Source: Aestuariibius violaceus
Lineage (GTDB): Bacteria > Pseudomonadota > Alphaproteobacteria > Rhodobacterales > Rhodobacteraceae
Assembly (NCBI RefSeq): GCF_040779325.2
Contig: NZ_JBFONT020000001.1
Span: 186,001 to 250,000 of the forward strand
DNA: 64,000 nucleotides
Reading direction: 5' to 3'
Position numbers and translations under genes: made by a program. The first letter of the stretch is position 1; the number at the start of each line of letters is the position of its first letter. The notes beneath the pieces are model-generated. The model was not told the DNA's origin and searched no databases. It saw only the letters and a program-made list of their open reading frames with translations. Below are positions 9,549 through 18,048 of this stretch, one piece after another.

Positions 9549-9574
9549 CAAATACGAACAACCCCTAGTAGCAT
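9545..9574 (+). promoter_or_regulatory. Candidate sigma70-type promoter for the RelA/SpoT-like gene
   Basis: TTGACA at 9545-9550 overlaps the pncB stop codon. It is followed after 18 bases by TAGCAT at 9569-9574, a four-of-six match to TATAAT, about 30 bases before the next gene's ATG. The perfect -35 and the abrupt drop in GC just here suggest the downstream gene carries its own promoter. This is seen by eye only. Confidence 0.45.
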
Positions 9575-9602
9575 TTCTAAGTCGTAACGAGTGGAAATAG
9601 AC

Positions 9603-10670
9603 ATGGCATCGCCAGACTTTCAGGCCGAAATAGATAACTTCAAATCCTTTTACGATGCGAATACGGCGTTGCATGAGGACGCGCTAGCTTCTGTTCACGC
9701 ATTGTTGACCTCAATATCAGCAGCAAATGACAACTTAGGAATATCAAAGATCGATTATCGCCTGAAGGATCGTGATGAGTGCATATCAAAGTTTATAAGA
9801 AAATATCGCGAACCTCTCGAAAAGAAGAAGGTCGCTTATGAAATCAAAGATCATATTACGGATCTTCTTGGCCTCAGGGTGACCTGCAATTACGAGGATG
9901 AGATTGAAAAGATCAAGTCAGCGCTAGAAGAAAATTTTCAGATAATTGATACATCTGATAAGACCGCTGAATTAAATGAAAATGACAACAAATTTGGATA
10001 TAAGGGGCTTCATATAGACCTTCGACTTAATCCGGACAGGTATGGTCTTCCGGAGTACTCGAGATATAAAAACATGAAGTTTGAAATACAAATCAGAACA
10101 CTTACTCAAGACGCATGGAGCAACTTAGACCACAAAATAAAGTACAAAAAATCGATACCGGTGGACCTCAAGAGAAGAGTCAATGCCTTGGCTGCGCTCT
10201 TCGAAATTGCAGACAGGGAATTCCTCGCAATCCGCGATCTGACAAGCGAATACGAAGAGAAGTCAGAGATAGAATATGGCGACATCGAGCTTGATGAACA
10301 GACCTCAATGAAGAGGGGTGCTCAGAAAGACTTCATTAGAGTTCCGCTCGACGCTTTTTCCTTTCTAAGAATATCAGAGCATTTCTTTCCGAAGCACGAC
10401 TTCGATCACAGCAAAGTAGATTTATTTGTCCAGGATATTTTGGCAATGCGGCCAGAAACCACGAGGGGAAAATTCAATTTTTATATGAAGAATGCGATCA
10501 GCAAAGTGAAAGACTACGCCGAGCATCAAAGGATAAATCACGAAAGAAACATGAACCCTTTCACAATGATTCGCCATTGCCTATATTATGGGGAAACTAA
10601 GACATTTAAAGAAATGCTCACCCCTAGCGCTAGAAACAATTTTAATGGCTGGCTAATGCCGAAGAATTAG
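9603..10670 (+). CDS. RelA/SpoT-type nucleotide synthetase, stand-alone, with unknown C-terminal domain
   Basis: The 355-residue protein has the full synthetase core of a single-domain (p)ppGpp-type enzyme: YRLKDRDECISKFIRKY (residues about 48-64), DLLGLRVTC, GYKGLHIDL and the catalytic FEIQIRTLTQDAWSNLDHK followed by IKYK. No HD hydrolase, TGS or ACT domain is present, so it could make but not degrade an alarmone-like product. Residues after about 230 (over 120 residues) match nothing I recognise. The gene is strikingly AT-rich with AT-ending codons, unlike all neighbours, which indicates transfer. A GTG at 9591 is an alternative start. It may be a housekeeping small alarmone synthetase or a toxic/defence type (toxSAS, CapRel); no antitoxin gene is evident beside it. 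Confidence 0.85.
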   Translation: MASPDFQAEIDNFKSFYDANTALHEDALASVHALLTSISAANDNLGISKIDYRLKDRDECISKFIRKYREPLEKKKVAYEIKDHITDLLGLRVTCNYEDEIEKIKSALEENFQIIDTSDKTAELNENDNKFGYKGLHIDLRLNPDRYGLPEYSRYKNMKFEIQIRTLTQDAWSNLDHKIKYKKSIPVDLKRRVNALAALFEIADREFLAIRDLTSEYEEKSEIEYGDIELDEQTSMKRGAQKDFIRVPLDAFSFLRISEHFFPKHDFDHSKVDLFVQDILAMRPETTRGKFNFYMKNAISKVKDYAEHQRINHERNMNPFTMIRHCLYYGETKTFKEMLTPSARNNFNGWLMPKN

Positions 10671-10923
10671 ATTATGAGCTCCTTCAATTGAAAGCAGTGC
10701 CTCAAATTCTGAAGAGGTTTCAAATAAATCTTTCGTTTCTAGCTCCAGCCACGTCTTGAAGCATTAGATCCATGAATTGGCTATTCGACCGCTCGCCGTG
10801 TATCTCTTAGGGTGAATGGCTCTACCATCGAAAAGAAGACCCCCGAGATTAGCACTCAGAAACGATTTGGCATCCCAAGGAGAAAATCTCTATCTCTTCC
10901 TTTGACTTTTCCGTCGGCTCCAT
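10653..10923 (-). pseudogene. Possible decayed gene, tail-to-tail with the RelA/SpoT-like gene; rest of the gap has no gene
   Basis: The 10671-11264 gap has no convincing intact gene. On the minus strand one frame reads as plausible protein (segments WDAKSFLSANLGGLLFDG, AIHPKRYTASGRIANSWI, then CFKTWLELETKDLF and SEFEALLSIEGAHN). It carries an in-frame TAA at 10766-10764 and ends at a TAG (10655-10653) inside the end of the neighbouring gene. A short ATG-started piece (10923) lies in another frame just upstream. This could be the eroded remainder of an accessory gene that arrived with the AT-rich island, or chance in AT-richer DNA. The rest of the gap is a 116-bp repeat element (11029-11144) and the serine hydrolase leader region. 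Confidence 0.25.
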
Positions 10924-11028
10924 GCGGCTATTATTCTCCGTTTAGGGGAAAGGACACGGCTGTATTCACCGTTGGATTCTTATTGCGCCGCGCACTACTA
11001 ATCAACAATCACCTCTGATGATGATCCA

Positions 11029-11144
11029 CCGTTTCCACCCGTTGCGCCCTCTTCCCGACCGCGCTGTCCGGTAACGCAACGGATGTTAGCGCTAAACTCC
11101 GACGTGATGCCGACGTGTTGCCGACCGGATGCCGCAGGCCTTTT
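11029..11144 (+). repeat. 116-bp intergenic element, copy 1, with 11-bp iterated GCCGAC repeats
   Basis: It begins CCGTTTCC, continues with CCCGTTGCGC and ends GGCCTTTT. The second copy at 45764-45879 has the same ends and the same total length. Near the right end lie four units with an exact 11-base period: TCCGACGTGAT (11098), GCCGACGTGTT (11109), GCCGACCGGAT (11120) and GCCGCAGGCC (11131). An 11-base period places equivalent bases on one face of the helix. It ends 120 bases before the serine hydrolase start. I do not recognise the element. Confidence 0.7.
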
Positions 11145-11264
11145 GGGCCGTTTACCTCCGTTAAGATCCCGGCAAACTCTTGGTAACGAAGGGCCCCCGC
11201 CGCTCACGCCGATCTGAGCGTGCGGCCCCTTGAGACTCCGGCCATTTGGCCCACATTGGGCCCC

Positions 11265-12263
11265 ATGTTCACACGCCGCCACACCCTCGCCATGGGCGCC
11301 GCCGCCCTCGCCGCGCCCGCCCTTGCCCAGGCCGATCCCTGGGCCGCCCTGCGCCAGCGCATCGCCGAAATCGACCGTCTGCGCGGTGTCATCGTCCTGC
11401 AGAACGGCGAGGAGCGTGTGGCCGAGCGCGCCAATGGCCGCGGGCTGAATTCCCGGTACAACGTCAAGTCGGTGTCCAAGACCTTCGTCGCCACGCTCCT
11501 CGGCGCGGCCATTGACCGGGGCGTGATCCCTTCGGTCAACACCACGATCGCCCAGGCCGCCCCCCGCCTCATCCCCGCCGCCGCCGACCCCCGCGCGCGC
11601 GACATCACGATGGAGGATCTGGTGACCCTGCGCGCCGGTCTCGAACGCACGTCGGGCGGCAATTACGGCGAGTGGATCTCCAGTTCCAACTGGGTTTCCA
11701 ATGCCTTGGCCCGCCCGATGATCGCCAAACCGGGCGGAAGGATGCTCTATTCCACCGGCTCCACCCACATCCTCGGCGCCGTTCTGGCCGAGGCCTCGGG
11801 GCAAAGCCTGCTGACCCTCGCCCGCCGCTGGCTGGGCGATCCGCTCGGCATCGAGATCCCCGCCTGGACGCGCGACCCGCAGGGCTACTACCTCGGCGGC
11901 AACGAGATGGCGCTGACGCCGCGCGCAATGGCAAGGTTCGGCGAGATGATCCGCCAGACCGGCGCCTGGAACGGCACCCAGGTCGTGTCCGAGGCGTGGA
12001 TCACCGAAAGCTTCGAGCCCCGCACCGCCTCCCGCTGGTCCGGCCTCGGCTACGGCTACGGCTGGTTCCTCGGCCGCACCGGAGGCACGGAATACGCCCT
12101 CGCCCGAGGCTACGGAGGCCAGATCATCTGCGTCGCCCCCAGCATCGGCCTGACCATCGTCATCGTCAGCGACCCCACCCAACCGGCCCGCTCAGGCGGC
12201 TTCTTTTCGGTGTTAATGAACCTTATCGAGAACGAAGCGATCCCCGCCGCCAAACTCAGCTAA
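11265..12263 (+). CDS. Serine hydrolase, beta-lactamase class C/penicillin-binding-protein-like, exported
   Basis: The 332-residue protein begins FTRRHTLAMGAAALAAPALA, a twin-arginine-type leader ending near residue 23. The catalytic S69-V-S-K72 (SxxK) sits in YNVKSVSKTFVATLL. A tyrosine motif region is YSTGSTHILGAVLAEASG, and the C-terminal YGYGWFLG and GYGGQIICVAPS blocks are typical of the family. It is probably periplasmic and acts on an ester, amide or peptide bond. True beta-lactamase activity cannot be claimed. The start is the ATG before the Tat leader; an in-frame start 45 bases upstream would place residues ahead of the twin arginines. Confidence 0.85.
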   Translation: MFTRRHTLAMGAAALAAPALAQADPWAALRQRIAEIDRLRGVIVLQNGEERVAERANGRGLNSRYNVKSVSKTFVATLLGAAIDRGVIPSVNTTIAQAAPRLIPAAADPRARDITMEDLVTLRAGLERTSGGNYGEWISSSNWVSNALARPMIAKPGGRMLYSTGSTHILGAVLAEASGQSLLTLARRWLGDPLGIEIPAWTRDPQGYYLGGNEMALTPRAMARFGEMIRQTGAWNGTQVVSEAWITESFEPRTASRWSGLGYGYGWFLGRTGGTEYALARGYGGQIICVAPSIGLTIVIVSDPTQPARSGGFFSVLMNLIENEAIPAAKLS

Positions 12264-12617
12264 ACCAAGCCTCCCCCAACCACCCCACCCAAAAGTAACG
12301 ATCCCCAGGGCACTGACACCGCCAGGCATAGTACTTCACTGCATCAATCGCCCGCCGGTGGAGCGGTTCTGATAAGCCTCGGCTTCCCCCGCCAGACTGC
12401 CTGGGAACGACCCCACGTTTGCGCCACACGCCTCGTCCCCAGTTTCTGGCGGACTTCCACAGGCCGGCGCTCAGATTTCGGGATCAGGAAGGGCACGAAC
12501 CAGCCGAACAGGAGGGCAATCATAAGTTCTTCAGCGCGTCATAGGCCAGAGACCGTGGTCCAGGACACCATCGGATTGAATGGGTTCCACACCACACATC
12601 CTTCAGTATCGCTCTAA
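12264..12617. other. 354-base gap without a confident gene
   Basis: No family-level match is visible. The only open stretch with some character is a 59-codon minus-strand frame at 12523-12344 starting MIALLFGWFVPFLIPKSERR, a possible single membrane helix followed by a basic tail. It lacks a clear ribosome site, so I do not call it a gene. The promoter of the alkyltransferase gene should lie at the right end. Confidence 0.4.
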
Positions 12618-13238
12618 GTGAGTCCCGCACCGGCGATGGTGGTCCTATCCATCACCTCTTTACCTTACTATGACCGATGGTGCACCTCTCTCTTCCCGAC
12701 CCCGATCGGTGACTGCGGCATCGCCTGGCGCAATGACGTGATCGTTGCGACGCGCCTTCCGGACAAGAGCTCGATTGAAACAGGCCGTCGTCTGGCCGCG
12801 CGGACGGGCGGGGTAAGTGGCGAGCCGCCGGCCGATATCCGATCCGCCATTACGTCGATGACCGCCCTGCTTGAGGAGGAGCGGACAGATCTCACCTCCA
12901 TCCTCTGCGATCTCAGCGGAATCGATCCCTTTGCGACACAGGTCTATGCCGCGATGCACGCGATCCCGGCCGGCGAGACGTCGACCTACGGCGCGATTGC
13001 GGCGCAACTCGGCGACAAGCGGCTCGCGCGGACCGTGGGACTGGCCCTTGGCCGCAATCCGTTGCCGATCATAGTGCCGTGCCATCGCGTCGTAGGAACG
13101 GGCGGTAAGCTCACCGGCTTTTCAGGGGCCGACCATGTCGACACGAAGCTTAGAATTCTCACGATCGAGGGCGCGCAGATAGGCGGTGCGCCTGGGTTAT
13201 TCGATGATCTTCCCCTTGCGGCGAAACCGCGCCGGTAA
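12618..13238 (+). CDS. ogt: Methylated-DNA--protein-cysteine methyltransferase (O6-alkylguanine repair)
   Basis: This suicidal repair protein transfers alkyl groups from O6-alkylguanine to its own cysteine. The active-site PCHRVVGTGGKLTGFSGA is intact, with the acceptor Cys at about residue 155. The helix-turn-helix that grips DNA (IPAGETSTYGAIAAQLGDKRLARTVGLALGRNP) precedes it. The N-terminal half contains LFPTPIGDCGIAWRNDVI, as in Ogt-type proteins. The start is uncertain: an ATG at 12636 or a start nearer residue 20 would also fit, since the family usually begins just before the LFPTPIG block. No Ada-type regulatory domain is present. Confidence 0.92.
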   Translation: MSPAPAMVVLSITSLPYYDRWCTSLFPTPIGDCGIAWRNDVIVATRLPDKSSIETGRRLAARTGGVSGEPPADIRSAITSMTALLEEERTDLTSILCDLSGIDPFATQVYAAMHAIPAGETSTYGAIAAQLGDKRLARTVGLALGRNPLPIIVPCHRVVGTGGKLTGFSGADHVDTKLRILTIEGAQIGGAPGLFDDLPLAAKPRR

Positions 13239-13253
13239 GGCACCGCGAGAACC

Positions 13254-15212
13254 TCAAAGCGCGATGCGATAGCGCGCGAAGCCGTCTGGCCCTTCTCCGG
13301 CGGGTTCGATCGACACACCCTCGACAGCATCCATATAGCTCTCGGCGGCTGGGCCGGTGTCGAACAGAACCGTGGTTCCGGGCAGCGGCATGAAAGTCCA
13401 GTTGGCGTCCGCCGAGGGGCTGATCGTGCCCTGATCGACGATGTAGCGCACGATCACGTCGCGGTTCGTATCGGGCCCTTCAAAGATTACCGTCGATGGG
13501 TTGGCGCCGGGGAAGCTGCCGCCACCACCAGCACGGTAATTGTTGGTCGCAACGATGAACTCCTGATCCGGGTCGATCGGTGCGCCTTGATAGGTGAGGT
13601 CGACGATCCGGCGTGCGTCCGGGTTCACGACCTCGCCGTCATTATTGTATCGCGACGGCTGCGTCAGATCGATCTGGTACGCCACCCCGTCGATCACGTC
13701 GAAATTGTAGGACGGGAAATCGGGGTTCAGCAGGACCTGATCCGCCTCGCCCGCATTGATCTGGTTGAACATCCCCGCAGACCGTTCCAGCCACTCGCGC
13801 ACGTCGGCCCCGGTGATCCGCACGGCGCGCACCGTGTTGGGATAGAGGTACAGATCCGCCACGTTCTTGATCGCAACCGGCCCCTCAGCCACGTCGGTGT
13901 AGTATTCCGGCCCCCCGCGCCCACCGGCCTTGAACGGCGCCGCAGCCGACAGGATCGGCAGCCCCTCATGCTCCGTCCCCGCCATCATCTGCTCGATATA
14001 CCAGGTCTGGGCGTTCGACACGATCTGGACGGAGGGATCATCGGCCACCAGCGCGAAATAGGAATGCAGCGGCGCATCGGTCTGCCCGACCTCGGCCCGC
14101 ACATAGGCCAGCGTCGCCTCATGCGCCGCCTCGACGGAGGCGAGCACCTCCTCATCGCTTTCCACCAGTGGCGTGATCGACCGGTCCTCCTCCCGCCGGA
14201 AGATCGGACGCGCCTCGGATTTGTGGGAGGCGATGCGCCATGAATTGCCATCCCGCTCGAGCATCAGGTCGACCAGCCCCATATGGCTGCCCCAGAACCC
14301 CGCCATGACGCCCGGCTTGCCCATGATCGTGCCTGCCTCGGCATCGACGCCAGGCGTTTCGGCATAATCCGGGCCCGGGAAGACCCGGTGATGGTGCCCG
14401 GTCAGCACCACATCGATCCCGTCGACACCCGCCAGCGGGATCGAGGCGTTTTCCATCATGTCGGTATGATCCGCCTCGCCGATGCCCGAATGGCTCAGCG
14501 CGATGATGATCTCGGCCCCGTCCTCCCGCATTTGCGGGACATAGGCCTCGGCCGCGGCGACGATATCGCGGACCTGCACGTTGCCTTCCAGATGGCGACG
14601 GTCCCAGGTCATGATCTGCGGCGGCACGAAGCCGATGATCCCGATCCGGATCGGAAAGCTCTCGCCCGCGCCGTCGGTCAGCGTCTGATCCAGCATCACA
14701 TAGGGCGGCACCAGCGTGGTATCGGCCGGCGCGCTGCCCGCCATCTCGGTCGCCACGTTGGCGCAGACCACCGGAAAGGCCGCCCCGGCAACAGAGTTCA
14801 TGAGGAACGGGATGCCGTAGTTGAACTCGTGGTTGCCCAGCGTCGAGGCATCGAAGCCCAGCGCGTTCATCGCCGCGATCATCGGGTGGATGTCGCCTTC
14901 GGACATGCCCCGTTCATAGGCCATGTAATCGCCCATCGGGTTGCCCTGCAGGAAGTCCCCGTTATCGAGCAGGATCGAGTTGGTCGCCTCGCCCCGGATC
15001 CCGTCGATCAGCGACGCCGTGCGGGCAAGGCCCACCGTATCCACGGGACGGTCACCGTAGTAGTCGTAAGGATAGATGTGCACATGGATGTCCGTCGTCT
15101 CCATGACCCTAAGATGCGCCTGTCCGGCCTGTGCCCGGGCCGAGAACGGATGCAAAGCGATGAAGCCCGCGGTGGATGCAAGAAAGGCGCGGCGATCAAG
15201 CAAGATAGGCAT
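13254..15212 (-). CDS. cpdB: Periplasmic 2',3'-cyclic-nucleotide 2'-phosphodiesterase/3'-nucleotidase
   Basis: The 652-residue protein starts with a Tat-type leader (LLDRRAFLASTAGFIALHPF, cleavage about residue 29). A calcineurin-like metallophosphatase domain follows: METTDIHVHIYPYDYY, LLDNGDFLQGNPMGDY, LGNHEFNYG, LSHSG and VLTGHHHRVFPG supply the two-metal ligands. The C-terminal 5'-nucleotidase domain contains NYRAGGGGSFPG. It would convert 2',3'-cyclic nucleotides and 3'-nucleotides in the periplasm to nucleosides for uptake. The start was placed at MPILLDRR because it gives an intact leader. It converges on the alkyltransferase gene with 15 bases between stops. Confidence 0.92.
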   Translation of the reverse strand: MPILLDRRAFLASTAGFIALHPFSARAQAGQAHLRVMETTDIHVHIYPYDYYGDRPVDTVGLARTASLIDGIRGEATNSILLDNGDFLQGNPMGDYMAYERGMSEGDIHPMIAAMNALGFDASTLGNHEFNYGIPFLMNSVAGAAFPVVCANVATEMAGSAPADTTLVPPYVMLDQTLTDGAGESFPIRIGIIGFVPPQIMTWDRRHLEGNVQVRDIVAAAEAYVPQMREDGAEIIIALSHSGIGEADHTDMMENASIPLAGVDGIDVVLTGHHHRVFPGPDYAETPGVDAEAGTIMGKPGVMAGFWGSHMGLVDLMLERDGNSWRIASHKSEARPIFRREEDRSITPLVESDEEVLASVEAAHEATLAYVRAEVGQTDAPLHSYFALVADDPSVQIVSNAQTWYIEQMMAGTEHEGLPILSAAAPFKAGGRGGPEYYTDVAEGPVAIKNVADLYLYPNTVRAVRITGADVREWLERSAGMFNQINAGEADQVLLNPDFPSYNFDVIDGVAYQIDLTQPSRYNNDGEVVNPDARRIVDLTYQGAPIDPDQEFIVATNNYRAGGGGSFPGANPSTVIFEGPDTNRDVIVRYIVDQGTISPSADANWTFMPLPGTTVLFDTGPAAESYMDAVEGVSIEPAGEGPDGFARYRIAL

Positions 15213-15303
15213 ACGAAACGTCCCCCGATGGTCGTGTGCGATATGGATTCGAAGCCTACAGCCCGAACTGCCGGCGGGATAGGGGGGTGACCGGGGGAAG
15301 GGG

Positions 15304-16119
15304 CTAACCCAGCTCCAAGGTGGTGACCGCGAAAAGGCCATCGCCAGTCACCGGCGGCGTGCCGCGATACATGCGCGCCGTCTCGAACGTGACGGAAAGG
15401 CCAAGCGTCTCGCAGATCCCGGCAAGGGTCGGCGCGCTGTCCGGGACGTCGATCGAGAACGGGCCGGGGAACGCAGCCGCGGCTGCGGCGATCAGGTCCC
15501 GCGCCGTGTTCTCGTCCTCTGCGATCAGCGGTCCGATCTTTGCGCCGTCACGGCACCGGCGCACGGTCACAAAGCCTGTTGAGCTGGCGACGAAGGTCTT
15601 GCGATGCGCGGTGTCGCGAAACCAGGCCGACAGATAGTCCTCCTTGCGAACGCCAGAGCATTGCGCCTCCCGGTCGATCAGCGTCGGAATATCGGCCGTA
15701 TCCGCAGGGTCTATCCCTGCGACCTCGCGTCCCGTCAAATCGCCCGAGAACCGGCGCGTCGTCCCGGCCAGGACAAAGCCAGACCGCGCATAATTCGCCT
15801 GCTGCTCGGCCACGCCATCCAGGCCGATCGTCCGCTGCCCGGCATGTGCCATCGCCTCTTCCCACAGCGCGAACCCGATGCCGCGCCCGCGGCACTCGGG
15901 GCGGCAGATGTAAAGACCGAGAAACGCGAAATCGTCGTTGTGATTGACGACCGAGATCGACGCGACCGGTTTGCCATCCTCCTCGGCAACGAAAAACCCG
16001 CCGGGATCAGCGGCATAGAACGCTTCGGCATCATCCAGGCCCGGGTTCCACCCTTCCTCCGCCGCCCAGTCCAGCGCGCGGCGCAGATCCTCTAGCGCCA
16101 TACGGCGATGGCGGATCAT
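15304..16119 (-). CDS. GNAT-family N-acetyltransferase, two-domain
   Basis: The 271-residue protein has an N-terminal GNAT fold with the acetyl-CoA loop CRPECRGRGIGFALWEEAM near residue 75, and a second region (about 150-270) resembling the C-terminal domain seen in YitH-like GNAT proteins. The substrate is unknown. It is translationally coupled to the upstream GntR regulator by a four-base ATGA overlap. It lies divergent from a polyamine-type ABC importer, so acetylation of an imported amine is a reasonable but untested guess. Confidence 0.85.
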   Translation of the reverse strand: MIRHRRMALEDLRRALDWAAEEGWNPGLDDAEAFYAADPGGFFVAEEDGKPVASISVVNHNDDFAFLGLYICRPECRGRGIGFALWEEAMAHAGQRTIGLDGVAEQQANYARSGFVLAGTTRRFSGDLTGREVAGIDPADTADIPTLIDREAQCSGVRKEDYLSAWFRDTAHRKTFVASSTGFVTVRRCRDGAKIGPLIAEDENTARDLIAAAAAAFPGPFSIDVPDSAPTLAGICETLGLSVTFETARMYRGTPPVTGDGLFAVTTLELG

Positions 16120-16805
16120 TGCGACAACGCCTCGCGCAGCGACGGCATGGCGCTTTCCTGATCCCGCAGGTCGAGCTGCGACAGAAGATCCAGCAGGTGC
16201 CCCTTCATTTGCTCCTCCGCCGAATCCCCGTCATGGCGCCTCAGCGCATCCAGCAGCGCATGATGCGCATGGCTCTCGCACATCGCATTCCGCCGCCGCC
16301 AATAGAGCGCGATGACCAGGGACGAGCGTGAGATCAGCTGCCGGATGAACGCCTCGATCGTGGCCTGGTCCGCGATCCGGGCCAGCTCCAGATGGAACTG
16401 GCCGGACAGCTTCAGCGCCCGCCCGGCCTCGTCGGCGGCAAGGGCGGCGTGTTCCGCGGCCATATGCGCCTCGAGCAGCGCGATGTCGTCGTCCGTCGCG
16501 CGTTCGGCAGCGGCGCGCGCCGTCTGCGGCTCGACCAGCGCGCGCGCCTCAAACACCTCGCGCGCCTCCTTGACCGACGGCTTGGCGACATAGGCGCCGC
16601 GGTTCCGCTCGATCGTCAGCAACCCCTCATGGGCCAGCATCCTCAGCGCCTGACGCACCACCGTGCGACCGGTGCCAAAGATCTCGCCCACCTCGTCTTC
16701 CGACAACTTCGTGCCCGGCAGGATGCGGTGTTCATGCACCGCTTCGGTCAGCCGAAACGCGATGATCTCGGCGGTCGGGGGCGATGTGGGGTCGAGGTCT
16801 TTCAT
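16116..16805 (-). CDS. GntR-family transcriptional regulator, FCD subfamily
   Basis: The 229-residue protein has a winged-helix DNA-binding domain (TKLSEDEVGEIFGTGRTVVRQALRMLAHEGLL, about residues 30-60) and an all-helical FCD ligand domain (EAREVFEARALVEPQTARAAAER, then FHLELARIADQ) whose metal-ligand Asp/His pattern is partly visible. FCD regulators usually sense small organic acids or amino acids and repress a neighbouring transport and catabolism operon. Here that would be the divergent ABC importer at 17035. I start at MKDLDP, since the longer frame upstream crosses the promoter region. Confidence 0.9.
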   Translation of the reverse strand: MKDLDPTSPPTAEIIAFRLTEAVHEHRILPGTKLSEDEVGEIFGTGRTVVRQALRMLAHEGLLTIERNRGAYVAKPSVKEAREVFEARALVEPQTARAAAERATDDDIALLEAHMAAEHAALAADEAGRALKLSGQFHLELARIADQATIEAFIRQLISRSSLVIALYWRRRNAMCESHAHHALLDALRRHDGDSAEEQMKGHLLDLLSQLDLRDQESAMPSLREALSQ

Positions 16806-16880
16806 GGCCGGATCCTTTCCCGACTCTCTGGCAGGTTCGCCCCCCCGCGGCAAGATTCCAGAGCATCTGCCCCGATATCT

Positions 16881-16899
16881 GATCCGGATCGTATACAAT
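16881..16899. promoter_or_regulatory. Candidate GntR/FCD operator between regulator and ABC importer
   Basis: The perfect palindrome GATCCGGATC (16881-16890) abuts GTATAC within ATCGTATACAAT (16888-16899). A TnGTATACnA-type core is the usual FCD-GntR site. It lies in the divergent promoter region, 76 bases from the gntR start and about 136 bases from the ABC start, and is positioned to control both. Confidence 0.5.
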
Positions 16900-17034
16900 C
16901 TTTGCCATTTTCGCGAACACAACACATCCAAACTGCCCGCCCTTTCCGCACCGCCGGGATTCACGCCTCGTCCGGGTGCGGAATATCTTCAGCAAGCCTC
17001 CAGCCCCTTCCAACGTCGACGGGAAAGAGGGGTC

Positions 17035-18021
17035 ATGGTGCGCAGCGAACTCGATCTTGAACTTGTCAGTCTGACGAAACGCTACGGGCAGACGGTCGCC
17101 GTGGACGCGATCACCCATCTGTTCCACGCGGGCACCTATGCGTGCCTGCTCGGTCCGTCGGGCTGCGGCAAATCCTCGACGCTCAGGATGATCGCGGGCC
17201 ACGAAAGCGTCACCGACGGCAATATCCTTCTGGGCGGGCGTGACATCTCCTACCTGCCACCGGCCAAGCGCGGCACGGCGATGATGTTCCAGAACTACGC
17301 CCTGTTCCCGCACCTGACCGTCCTCGACAACGTCGCCTTCAGCCTGCGCATGAAAGGCGTCGACGCCCCGACGCGCCGGGCCCGCGCCGCCGAAATGCTG
17401 GAACTCGTCGAAATGACCGGCCTCTCCGACCGGCTTCCCGCGCAGCTTTCAGGCGGCCAGCAACAGCGCGTCGCCCTGGCCCGCGCGCTGATCACCGACC
17501 CGCAGGTCCTGCTGCTGGACGAGCCGCTGTCGGCCCTCGACCCGTTCCTGCGCGTGCGGATGCGGGGCGAGCTCAAGCGCCTCCAGCGCGAGCTTGGCAT
17601 CACCTTCATCCATGTCACCCACGGCCAGGACGAAGCGCTCGCGCTCGCCGACGAAATCGTCGTGATGAACGACGCCCGGATCGAACAATCGGGCCCCACC
17701 CGGGATGTCTTCGATGCCCCGAAAACGGCCTTCGTGGCCCAGTTCCTCGGCTCGCATAACGTGATCGCCCTGCCCGAGGGCAAGATCGCCGTCCGCTCGG
17801 ACGAACTGCGCCTCACCGCACCGGACGGCGCGCGGCTTCAGGGGCGGGTCACCGGCGTCGAATATCAGGGCACCCATGTCGCGCTGCGGGCGATGATCGG
17901 CGGCGAACAAGAGGTGACGGCACTTCTGACAGACAAGGATTTCTTCGGCCAACCGAAGGATTTGGGCGAGGCCGTCGGCCTCGACTGGGACAGGAAGGCG
18001 GCCCACGCGCTGTCGGCCTGA
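17035..18021 (+). CDS. ABC importer ATP-binding protein, spermidine/putrescine (PotA) type
   Basis: The 328-residue protein contains Walker A GPSGCGKSS (K46), the Q-loop FQNYALFPHLTV, the signature LSGGQQQRVALARAL and Walker B LLLDEPLSALDP. A C-terminal TOBE-like domain follows from about residue 245 (GRVTGVEYQGTHVALR). It energises import with the two permeases downstream. The start ATG follows GAAAGAGG; a longer frame upstream runs through the regulatory region and is rejected. The family often carries polyamines, but related operons move iron, phosphonates or modified amino acids, so the substrate is left open. Confidence 0.93.
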   Translation: MVRSELDLELVSLTKRYGQTVAVDAITHLFHAGTYACLLGPSGCGKSSTLRMIAGHESVTDGNILLGGRDISYLPPAKRGTAMMFQNYALFPHLTVLDNVAFSLRMKGVDAPTRRARAAEMLELVEMTGLSDRLPAQLSGGQQQRVALARALITDPQVLLLDEPLSALDPFLRVRMRGELKRLQRELGITFIHVTHGQDEALALADEIVVMNDARIEQSGPTRDVFDAPKTAFVAQFLGSHNVIALPEGKIAVRSDELRLTAPDGARLQGRVTGVEYQGTHVALRAMIGGEQEVTALLTDKDFFGQPKDLGEAVGLDWDRKAAHALSA

Positions 18022-18048
18022 AAAAGACTTCAAGACGGGGAGACTACG

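Noticed and set aside
8130..9674. Long minus-strand frame opposite pncB
   Set aside because: pncB on the plus strand has full family motifs; the antisense frame is Gly/Ala/Glu-rich and matches no family.
10812..11018. 68-codon plus-strand frame as an antitoxin for the RelA/SpoT-like protein
   Set aside because: No ribosome site or recognisable fold, and it begins 141 bases after the synthetase stop; not supportable.
12344..12523. 59-codon minus-strand frame with a possible membrane helix
   Set aside because: No ribosome site, no conservation evidence and within the size expected by chance in GC-rich DNA.
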